DNA of 10,569 nucleotides from an uncultured Verrucomicrobiota bacterium (lineage in GTDB: Bacteria; Verrucomicrobiota; Kiritimatiellia; RFP12; UBA3636): the NCBI GenBank assembly GCA_946534745.1, contig CAMNDA010000312.1:1-10569 (forward strand). Direction: 5' to 3'. A program made the translations under genes and the position numbers. The notes under the pieces were generated by a model, which made no database searches, was not told where the DNA came from, and saw nothing but the letters and a program-made list of their open reading frames with translations. Of the stretch, positions 1-6,251 are shown in pieces (the stretch's first letter is position 1; each line of letters opens with the position of its first letter).

Positions 1-394
1 CCCCGCCGAGACGCTGCGGCTCTGCTTCGACGCCGTCTCGCGCATCGTCCTGCCGCGCCCCGTCGCCGCCTGGATCGCGCGCCTCGTCGCCGCCTCGCAC
101 CCCGACGCCCCGACCGCGCCCGAGGACGTCCGCAAGTACGTCCGCTACGGCGCCTCGCCGCGCGCCGCGATCGCGATGGCCGAGGCCGCGCGCGCCGTCG
201 CGCTCCTCGACGGCCGCCCGTCCGTGGGCTTCGACGACGTCCGCTCCGTCGCCGTCCCGGTCCTCAACCACCGCCTCATCCCCTCCTACCAGGCGCGCCT
301 CGACCATCGCACGCCGGCGTCCCTCGCCGAGTCGCTCATCTCCTCCGTCTCCGAGTCCGGCCTCGACCTCCCCGACTCCGTCCAAGTCGGCTAG
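1..394 (+). CDS. MoxR-family AAA+ ATPase, C-terminal part (5' end outside window)
   Basis: Only the last 130 or so residues are present, read from base 2 to the TAG at 392-394. The visible part is the small helical lid domain that follows the ATPase core in MoxR proteins. It contains a YVRYGASPRA stretch, where GxSPRA is the family's sensor-2 motif, then a helix of the type AAIAMAEAARAVALLDGR, then a VRSVAVPVLNHRLIP segment matching the usual end of the domain. Walker A, Walker B and the arginine finger would lie upstream of the window. MoxR ATPases are thought to act as chaperone-like maturation factors, commonly for a partner with a von Willebrand or DUF58 domain, but no such partner lies downstream here; uvrB follows after 23 bp. 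It is a different paralogue from the MoxR at the right end, with clearly divergent lid sequence. Family assignment is firm; specific role unknown. Confidence 0.88.
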   Translation, partial: PAETLRLCFDAVSRIVLPRPVAAWIARLVAASHPDAPTAPEDVRKYVRYGASPRAAIAMAEAARAVALLDGRPSVGFDDVRSVAVPVLNHRLIPSYQARLDHRTPASLAESLISSVSESGLDLPDSVQVG

Positions 395-417
395 CCGCCC
401 CCTCCCCTTCCCCGCCC

Positions 418-2502
418 GTGACCCCCTCCCCGTTCCATCTCGTCTCCCCCTACGCGCCGGCCGGCGACCAGCCCGAGGCCATCGCGAAGCTCGTCGCCGG
501 GTTCCGCGCGGGCGTGAAGGCGCAGACGCTCGAGGGCGTCACCGGCTCCGGCAAGACGTTCACGATGGCGAACGTCATCCGCGACCTCGGGATGCCGACC
601 CTCGTCATCTCCCACAACAAGACGCTCGCCGCGCAGCTCTACGGCGAGCTCAAGGCGTTCTTCCCCGACAACGCCGTCGAGTACTTCGTCAGCTACTACG
701 ACTACTACCAGCCCGAGGCCTACATCCCGCAGACGGACACCTACATCGCCAAGGACTCCGCGATCAACGACGAGATCGAGCGCTTCCGCCTCTCCGCCGC
801 CAACGCCCTCGTCCAGCGCCGGGACGTCGTCGTCGTCGCCTCGGTCTCGTGCATCTACGGCATCGGCTCCTCCGACGACTACGCCGGCATGACGCTGCAC
901 CTCGCCGTCGGCCAGGAGGTCGACCGCGACGCGATGCTCGCCCGCCTCGTCGAGATCCGCTACGAGCGCAACGACTTCGACCCGAAGCCCGGCTCGTTCC
1001 GCGTCCGCGGCGACACGGTCGACGTCTTCCCCGCCTGGAACGACAAGGTCGCCTACCGCATCGGCCTCTTCGGCGACGAGGTGGAGGAGCTCTCCGAGTT
1101 CGACCCCGTCTCCGGCCGCACGCTGCGCCGCCTCGACCGCACGATCGTCGCCCCCGCGCGCAACTACGTCCTCCCGCAGGAGAAGATCGAGGCCGGCCTC
1201 GCCGCGATCGAGGCCGAGATGCGCGAGCGCGTCGCGTGGTTCAACGCGAACGGGAAGCTGCTGGAGGCGCAGCGCCTGCAGCAGCGCACGGAGTACGACC
1301 TCGCGATGATCCGCGAGATCGGCTACTGCACCGGCATCGAGAACTACTCCCAGCCCCTCTCCGGCCGCCCGCGCGGCACGCCCGGCGAGTGCCTGATCGA
1401 CTACTTCCCGAAGCCGTTCCTCACGATCATCGACGAGTCGCACGCCACGCTCCCGCAGGTGCAGGCGATGTTCCACGGCGACCGCGCGCGCAAGACGATC
1501 CTCGTCGACAACGGCTTCCGCCTCCCCTCCGCGCGCGACAACCGCCCGCTCTCCTTCGAGGAGTTCGAGGCCAAGCTCGGCCAGATCCTCTTCGCCTCCG
1601 CCACGCCCGGCCCCTACGAGAAGGCGCACGCGAGCCGCGTCGTCGAGCAGGTCGTCCGCCCGACGGGCCTGCTCGACCCGCCCGTCGAGGTCCGCCCGCT
1701 CGCCGGGCAGATCGACGACGTGATGGAGGAGATCCGCGCCGCCGCCGAGCGCGGGGACCGCGTCCTCGTCACCGCCCTCACCAAGCGCACCGCCGAGGAC
1801 CTCGCCGCCTACCTGCGCGAGGCGGGCCTGCGCGTGGAGTACCTCCACTCCGACATCGACGCCCTCGACCGCGTCGCGATCCTCACGCGCCTGCGCAAGG
1901 GCGACTTCGACGCGCTCGTCGGCATCAACCTGCTGCGCGAGGGCCTCGACCTGCCGGAGGTGGCGCTCGTCGCCGTGCTCGACGCGGACAAGGAGGGCTT
2001 CCTGCGCTCCACCACCTCGCTCATCCAGACCGCGGGCCGCACCGCGCGCCACGAGCGCGGGCGCGTGATCCTCTACGCCGACCAGATCACCGACTCGATG
2101 AGGGAGATGATCCGCATCACCGAGCGCCGCCGCCGCATCCAGACCGCGTTCAACGCGAAGCACGGCATCGTCCCGCATTCGGTGAAGCGCACGCTCTCCG
2201 AGGACAGCGCCGTGCGCGCCGTCGTCGGCGACGTCGACGCGGCGCTCACCTCCGCCGCGCTCCCGACCGACGCCGCCGCGGCGATCGAGCGGCTCAAGGC
2301 CGAGATGCTCGAGGCCGCGAACGCCCTCGAGTTCGAGCGCGCCGCGCTCCTGCGCGACCAGCTGAAGAAGCTCCAGTCCGGCTTGCCAGACGGCCCCGGC
2401 TCCGCTACAATGCCGGCCCCGTGCGAACGAAACGGAGAATCGAAGGGAAGACGGCCGCGGCGTGGCTCTGGGCCGCGGCGGCGATCGTCTGCTGGGGCGT
2501 GA
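418..2502 (+). CDS. uvrB: Excinuclease ABC subunit B (UvrB)
   Basis: UvrB is the DNA-damage verification helicase of nucleotide excision repair. UvrA loads it onto DNA, and it then recruits UvrC for the incisions. The 694-residue product begins with the typical LVSPYAPAGDQPEAI segment. Walker A GVTGSGKT is at about 40-47, the damage-probing beta-hairpin (YYDYYQPEAYIPQTDTYI) at about 93-110, the DEAD-type box IIDESH at 337-342, helicase motif V around INLLREGLDLPEV (503-515), and motif VI QTAGRTARH at 537-545. The UvrC-binding UVR domain is near 620-655. The GTG at 418 is chosen because it puts the family N-terminus in its usual place; there is no Shine-Dalgarno, and the 23-bp gap after moxR is pyrimidine-rich. 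Two oddities stand out. Motif VI differs from the usual QTIGRAARN. A 39-residue Arg/Gly/Ser-rich tail follows the UVR domain and overlaps the next gene by 82 bp. Identity is certain. Confidence 0.98.
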   Translation: MTPSPFHLVSPYAPAGDQPEAIAKLVAGFRAGVKAQTLEGVTGSGKTFTMANVIRDLGMPTLVISHNKTLAAQLYGELKAFFPDNAVEYFVSYYDYYQPEAYIPQTDTYIAKDSAINDEIERFRLSAANALVQRRDVVVVASVSCIYGIGSSDDYAGMTLHLAVGQEVDRDAMLARLVEIRYERNDFDPKPGSFRVRGDTVDVFPAWNDKVAYRIGLFGDEVEELSEFDPVSGRTLRRLDRTIVAPARNYVLPQEKIEAGLAAIEAEMRERVAWFNANGKLLEAQRLQQRTEYDLAMIREIGYCTGIENYSQPLSGRPRGTPGECLIDYFPKPFLTIIDESHATLPQVQAMFHGDRARKTILVDNGFRLPSARDNRPLSFEEFEAKLGQILFASATPGPYEKAHASRVVEQVVRPTGLLDPPVEVRPLAGQIDDVMEEIRAAAERGDRVLVTALTKRTAEDLAAYLREAGLRVEYLHSDIDALDRVAILTRLRKGDFDALVGINLLREGLDLPEVALVAVLDADKEGFLRSTTSLIQTAGRTARHERGRVILYADQITDSMREMIRITERRRRIQTAFNAKHGIVPHSVKRTLSEDSAVRAVVGDVDAALTSAALPTDAAAAIERLKAEMLEAANALEFERAALLRDQLKKLQSGLPDGPGSATMPAPCERNGESKGRRPRRGSGPRRRSSAGA
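2383..2411 (+). promoter_or_regulatory. Predicted sigma70-type promoter for the EamA transporter, inside uvrB
   Basis: TTGCCA at 2383-2388 and TACAAT at 2406-2411 are separated by exactly 17 bp, in a background so GC-rich that such hexamers are rare. Transcription would start near 2418, only a few bases before the GTG at 2421, so the transporter mRNA would be leaderless or nearly so. The promoter lies within the uvrB reading frame, just after its UVR domain. The -10 element sits in the sequence GCTACAATGC, closely matching GCTAGAATGC upstream of the amidohydrolase gene at 6218-6227. Confidence 0.6.
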
Positions 2503-3338
2503 TGTTCCCCGTCGGCGACCTGCTGATGAAGCGGGGCTCGATGCAGCCCTCCTCGGTCGCCGCGTTCCGCTACCTGATCGCATCGCCCGTCCTCTTCGCG
2601 GCCGGACTCGCGGCGCGGGGGCGCCGCGCCATGTCGCCGCGCGGCGCGCGCGAGTGGCTCGCGCTCGCCGGCCTGGGGCTCGTCGGCTCCGCCGCGATGG
2701 CGCAGCTGCTCTTCGTCGCGCAGGAGAGCGTCGCCTCCGTCAACGCCTCGCTCCTCGAGGCGTACGTCCCGATGCAGGTGCTCGTCCTCGCGATGCTCGG
2801 CGGCGCGCGCGCCACGTGGCGGCACGTTGCGAGCGTGGCCGTCGGCTTCGCGGGGAGCCTGCTCGTGCTGCGCGCGGTCGACGGCTCGGGGCTCCGGCTC
2901 GGCGCGCTCTCGCGCGGCGACCTGCTCGTCTTCCTCTCGGGCCTCTGCTGGGCGGTCTACACCGCGTGGGGCCGCCCGCTCGCGCGGCGGATGGGCGGAC
3001 TGCCGTTCACGGCGTGGACCGTGCTCTTCGGCGGGCTCTGGATGCTCCTCTACTCGCCGTGCGCGGGGATCCCCGTCACGCCGCCCGCGACGGCGCTCGA
3101 ATGGAAGTGCACGCTCTTCCTCGCGCTCGTCCCCACCTGCATCGCGTTCCTCGGCTGGAACGAGGCGCAGAAGGGCGTCCCGCTCGCGCACCTGAGCTTC
3201 CTCGAGTACTTCCCGCCCCTCGTCGCCGCGATCGCCGGCGTCGCCTTCTTCGGCGAGACGATCACCGCGTGGCAGTGGCTCGGCATCGCCGTCGTCATCC
3301 TCTCCGCCCGGCTCCTGCCGCGGGAGGCGGCCCGCTGA
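2421..3338 (+). CDS. EamA/DMT-superfamily membrane transporter
   Basis: The 305-residue product has the ten-helix architecture of drug/metabolite transporters, made of two EamA repeats at roughly 15-150 and 165-298. Hydrophobic segments run at about 12-30, 44-62, 78-99, 104-126, 133-151, 165-183, 194-212, 228-246, 256-277 and 280-298. The end matches the conserved closing of EamA repeats (SFLEYFPPLVAAIAG, then FFGETITAWQWLGIA). Substrate cannot be read from the sequence; relatives export amino acids, metabolites or drugs from the cytoplasm. The GTG at 2421 is the only in-frame start that keeps the short basic N-terminus (VRTKRR) ahead of helix 1, which suits inside-positive topology, and it lies just after a predicted promoter. 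The next in-frame start, GTG 2502, would truncate helix 1. The gene overlaps uvrB by 82 bp in another frame and ends convergent with ppdK. The family call is sure; the start is fairly sure. Confidence 0.9.
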   Translation: MRTKRRIEGKTAAAWLWAAAAIVCWGVMFPVGDLLMKRGSMQPSSVAAFRYLIASPVLFAAGLAARGRRAMSPRGAREWLALAGLGLVGSAAMAQLLFVAQESVASVNASLLEAYVPMQVLVLAMLGGARATWRHVASVAVGFAGSLLVLRAVDGSGLRLGALSRGDLLVFLSGLCWAVYTAWGRPLARRMGGLPFTAWTVLFGGLWMLLYSPCAGIPVTPPATALEWKCTLFLALVPTCIAFLGWNEAQKGVPLAHLSFLEYFPPLVAAIAGVAFFGETITAWQWLGIAVVILSARLLPREAAR

Positions 3339-3358
3339 CGCCGGCGCGACGAACGGAA

Positions 3359-3388
3359 CGGGGCGGCGGCCGGAAGGCCGCCGCCCCG
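3359..3388. terminator. Perfect GC hairpin between convergent genes, possible bidirectional terminator
   Basis: A 13-bp perfectly paired stem (arms 3359-3371 and 3376-3388, core GGGGCGGCGGCC) closes a GGAA tetraloop, which is a GNRA-type loop when read on the + strand. It lies 20 bp after the transporter stop and 26 bp after the ppdK stop, where a shared terminator would be expected. Neither side has a true run of T. On the - strand the bases after the stem (GTTCCGTTCGTC) are only mildly T-rich. It may therefore act as an atypical terminator or as a 3'-end-stabilising hairpin. The inverted repeat is seen directly; its function is inferred. Confidence 0.6.
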
Positions 3389-3414
3389 CACGGGCGCCGC
3401 GCCGGAGGCGCGCG

Positions 3415-6066
3415 CTACTTCGCCTTGTCGGCGATCGCGGCCTGAGCGGCCGCGAGGCGCGCGATCGGCACGCGGAACGGCGAGCAGGACACGTAGTCCA
3501 GGCCGATCCGGTGGCAGAACTCCACCGACGTCGGATCGCCGCCGTGCTCGCCGCAGATGCCGCAGTGCAGGTTCGGCCGCACGGCCTTGCCCTCGCGCAC
3601 CGCCATCTCCATGAGCTTGCCCACGCCGCTCTGGTCGAGCTTGGCGAACGGGTCGTTCTCGAAGATCTTCGCGTCGTAGTAGGCCTCGAGGAACTTGCCC
3701 GAGTCGTCGCGCGAGAAGCCGTAGGTCATCTGCGTGAGGTCGTTGGTGCCGAAGCAGAAGAACTGCGCCTCCTCGGCGATCTCGCCGGCGAGCAGCGCCG
3801 CGCGCGGGATCTCGATCATCGTCCCGACCTTGTAGGAGAGGTTGATGCCCGAGAGGTTGATCTCGACGTTGGCGGTGTTCACGACGATGTCGCGCACGAA
3901 CTTGTACTCGTTCACGTCGCAGGTGAGCGGGATCATGATCTCCGGCTTCACGCTCCAGGCCTTGTGGCGGCGCTGGACGTTGATCGCGGCGCGGATGACG
4001 GCGCGCGTCTGCATGCGGGCGATCTCCGGGTAGGTCACGCACAGGCGGCAGCCGCGGTGGCCCATCATCGGGTTGAACTCGTGCAGCGAGGCGATGATCT
4101 CCTTGATGCGCGTGACGGGCTTGTGCTGCGCCTTCGCCAGGAGCGCGATCTCGTCCTCGCTGTGCGGCAGGAACTCGTGCAGCGGCGGGTCGAGGAAGCG
4201 GATCGTGACGGGGTGCCCCTCGAGCGCCTCGTAGAGCTCCTCGAAGTCGGTCTGCTGGAACGGGAGGATCTTCGAGAGCGCGATGCGGCGCTCCTCCTCG
4301 GTGTCGGCGCAGATCATCTCGCGGAACGCGGCGATGCGGTCCGGCTCGAAGAACATGTGCTCCGTGCGGCACAGGCCGATGCCCTCGGCCCCCAGCTCGC
4401 GGGCCTTGCGCGCGTCGCGCGGCGTGTCGGCGTTGGTGCGGACGTGGAGGCGGCGGAACTTGTCCGCCCACGTCATGATGCGGTCGAACTCGCCCTCGAT
4501 GCGCGCGTCGACGGTCGTCACGACGCCGTCGTAGATCGCGCCCGTGGCGCCGTCGATCGAGAGCCAGTCGCCCTCGCGGAAGGTCTTGCCGCCGAGCGAG
4601 AAGGTCTTGCCCTCCTCGTCCATCGCGATCTCGGTGCAGCCCGAGACGCAGCACTCGCCCATGCCGCGGGCGACGACGGCCGCGTGGCTCGTCATGCCGC
4701 CGCGCACCGTGAGGATGCCCTCGGCCGCCTTCATGCCCTCGATGTCCTCCGGCGAGGTCTCGAGGCGCACGAGCACGACCTTCTCGCCGCGCTCGTGCCA
4801 CGCCTTGGCGTCCGCCGCCGTGAAGACGATCTTGCCGCAGGCGGCGCCCGGCGAGGCGGGCAGGCCCCGGCCGACCATCTTGCCGCGCTTGAGGGAGGCC
4901 GCGTCGAACTGCGGGTGCAGCAGCGTGTCGAGGTTGCGCGGGTCGATCATGCAGACCGCCTCCTCCTCGGTGCGGACGCCCTCGTCCACCAGGTCGCACG
5001 CGATCTTGAGCGCGGCCTTGGCGGTGCGCTTGCCGTTGCGCGTCTGGAGCATGAAGAGCTTCTTGTTCTCGATCGTGAACTCCATGTCCTGCATGTCGCG
5101 GTAGTGCGCCTCGAGCTTCCTGCACACGTCCGTGAACTGCTCGAACACCTCGGGCATCACCTCGGCCATCTTCGCGATCGGCATCGGCGTGCGGACGCCG
5201 GCCACGACGTCCTCGCCCTGCGCGTTCATGAGGAACTCGCCCATGAGCTTCTTCTCGCCCGTGGCGGGGTCGCGCGTGAAGGCGACGCCCGTGCCGGACT
5301 CGTCGTTGAGGTTGCCGAACGCCATCATCTGGACGTTCACCGCGGTGCCCCAGCTGTAGGGGATGTCGTTGTCGCGGCGGTAGACGTTGGCGCGCGGGTT
5401 GTCCCACGAGCGGAAGACCGCCTTGATCGCCTCGGCGAGCTGCACCTTCGGGTCGGTCGGGAAGTCCTGGCCGATCTTCTCCCTGTACTCGGCCTTGAAC
5501 TGCGTGGCGAGCTCCTTGAGGTCGTCGGCCGTGAGCTCGACGTCCTGCGTGACGCCCTTCTTCGCCTTCATCTCGTCGATGAGCTTCTCGAAGTACTTCT
5601 TGCCGACCTCCATCACGACGTCGGAGAACATCTGGATGAAGCGGCGGTAGCAGTCCCACGCCCAGCGCGGGTTGCCGGACTGCTCGGCGAGCGACTGGAC
5701 CACGGTCTCGTTGAGACCGAGGTTGAGGATCGTGTCCATCATGCCCGGCATCGAGGCGCGGGCGCCGGAGCGGACGGAGACGAGCAGCGGGTTCTTGGCG
5801 TCGCCGAACTTCTTGCCGCAGGACTCCTCGAGCTTCGCGACGTAGTCCTTGATCTGCGCCTGGATGTCCTCGCCGATCGTCTTGCCGTCGTCGTAGTAGC
5901 GCGTGCAGGCCTCGGTCGTGATCGTGAAGCCCTGCGGGACCGGGAGGCCGAGGGAGGCCATCTCCGCGAGGTTGGCGCCCTTGCCTCCGAGGAGGTTGCG
6001 CATGTCGGCGTTGCCTTCGGTCTTTCCGGCGCCGAAGAAGTAGACGTATTTGGTCGTTTCGGCCAT
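3415..6066 (-). CDS. ppdK: Pyruvate, phosphate dikinase
   Basis: PPDK interconverts pyruvate + ATP + Pi with phosphoenolpyruvate + AMP + PPi in the cytoplasm. In many anaerobes it serves PPi-linked glycolysis or gluconeogenesis. The 883-residue length is normal for the family. The N-terminal nucleotide-binding domain starts with LLGGKGANLAEMASLGLPVP (25-44) and includes SVRSGARASMPGMMDTILNLG (97-117). The swivelling phosphohistidine domain has GGMTSHAAVVARGMG, with catalytic His461 and the regulatory-type Thr459 beside it. The C-terminal PEP/pyruvate barrel has FGTNDLTQMTYGFSRDD (772-788) and CGICGEHGGDP (835-845), whose Cys838 is the expected general acid/base. The ATG at 6066 is chosen because MAETTKYVYFFG matches the family N-terminus and an AAGGA lies 7 nt upstream. 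The frame stays open 25 codons further, but through the promoter. No PPDK regulatory protein gene is visible nearby. Identity is certain. Confidence 0.98.
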   Translation of the reverse strand: MAETTKYVYFFGAGKTEGNADMRNLLGGKGANLAEMASLGLPVPQGFTITTEACTRYYDDGKTIGEDIQAQIKDYVAKLEESCGKKFGDAKNPLLVSVRSGARASMPGMMDTILNLGLNETVVQSLAEQSGNPRWAWDCYRRFIQMFSDVVMEVGKKYFEKLIDEMKAKKGVTQDVELTADDLKELATQFKAEYREKIGQDFPTDPKVQLAEAIKAVFRSWDNPRANVYRRDNDIPYSWGTAVNVQMMAFGNLNDESGTGVAFTRDPATGEKKLMGEFLMNAQGEDVVAGVRTPMPIAKMAEVMPEVFEQFTDVCRKLEAHYRDMQDMEFTIENKKLFMLQTRNGKRTAKAALKIACDLVDEGVRTEEEAVCMIDPRNLDTLLHPQFDAASLKRGKMVGRGLPASPGAACGKIVFTAADAKAWHERGEKVVLVRLETSPEDIEGMKAAEGILTVRGGMTSHAAVVARGMGECCVSGCTEIAMDEEGKTFSLGGKTFREGDWLSIDGATGAIYDGVVTTVDARIEGEFDRIMTWADKFRRLHVRTNADTPRDARKARELGAEGIGLCRTEHMFFEPDRIAAFREMICADTEEERRIALSKILPFQQTDFEELYEALEGHPVTIRFLDPPLHEFLPHSEDEIALLAKAQHKPVTRIKEIIASLHEFNPMMGHRGCRLCVTYPEIARMQTRAVIRAAINVQRRHKAWSVKPEIMIPLTCDVNEYKFVRDIVVNTANVEINLSGINLSYKVGTMIEIPRAALLAGEIAEEAQFFCFGTNDLTQMTYGFSRDDSGKFLEAYYDAKIFENDPFAKLDQSGVGKLMEMAVREGKAVRPNLHCGICGEHGGDPTSVEFCHRIGLDYVSCSPFRVPIARLAAAQAAIADKAK

Positions 6067-6073
6067 GTCGTTT

Positions 6074-6078
6074 TCCTT
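6074..6078 (-). promoter_or_regulatory. Shine-Dalgarno of ppdK
   Basis: AAGGA on the - strand lies 7 nt before the ppdK ATG, in a purine-rich leader that repeats AAGGAAAA. It is the only convincing ribosome binding site among the complete genes of the window, and it decides the ATG at 6066 over the longer open frame. Confidence 0.8.
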
Positions 6079-6112
6079 TTCTTTCTTTTCCTTGGTTTTG
6101 CGAATGCGCGGG

Positions 6113-6141
6113 AGTCTACCGAAACGCCCCCCGTGGGTCAA
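6113..6141 (-). promoter_or_regulatory. Predicted sigma70-type promoter of ppdK
   Basis: On the - strand, TTGACC (6141-6136) and TAGACT (6118-6113) are separated by 17 bp, matching the consensus -35 and -10 at 5/6 and 4/6 positions. Transcription would begin near 6106, giving a leader of about 40 nt that is A- and purine-rich and carries the AAGGA ribosome binding site. The placement between divergent genes supports the assignment. Confidence 0.65.
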
Positions 6142-6196
6142 GGAAAACCGCCCGCGCGCGAGGACGGTCGACGCAAGGGCGCCCGCGCGTTTTTAG

Positions 6197-6225
6197 CGGA
6201 CATTCCATCTGGACTGTGCTAGAAT
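6197..6225 (+). promoter_or_regulatory. Predicted sigma70-type promoter of the amidohydrolase gene
   Basis: CGGACA (6197-6202) and TAGAAT (6220-6225) are spaced by 17 bp. The -10 element is strong, while the -35 keeps only the GACA part of TTGACA. The start of transcription would be near 6232, leaving a leader of about 20 nt before the ATG at 6252. The -10 context GCTAGAATGC differs at one base from the GCTACAATGC of the transporter promoter at 2404-2413. Together with the ppdK promoter at 6113-6141 it makes the 185-bp gap a divergent control region. Confidence 0.55.
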
Positions 6226-6251
6226 GCATCGCCGAACAACCCTTCCGTCCC

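Noticed and set aside
849..2420. Upstream extension of the transporter frame through uvrB
   Set aside because: The translated extension is Arg/Pro-rich shadow sequence within uvrB. The transporter motifs begin only after the GTG at 2421.
391..2583. A 730-codon open frame on the - strand, opposite uvrB
   Set aside because: It is antisense to a certain gene. Its product is made mostly of Arg, Gly, Glu, Val, Leu and Asp with no recognisable domain, as expected from complementing GC-rich codons.
6067..6141. 25-codon N-terminal extension of PPDK to an upstream ATG
   Set aside because: It would lie across the predicted -10/-35 and is Lys/Glu-rich leader sequence; the ATG at 6066 has a ribosome binding site and the family N-terminus.
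3511..6222. A 903-codon open frame on the + strand, opposite ppdK
   Set aside because: It mirrors the ppdK coding sequence, has shadow-type composition, no promoter or ribosome site, and no family motifs.
6216..6251. GTG at 6216 as amidohydrolase start
   Set aside because: It overlaps the -10 element and precedes the predicted transcript start, and the extra residues show no family similarity that I recognise.
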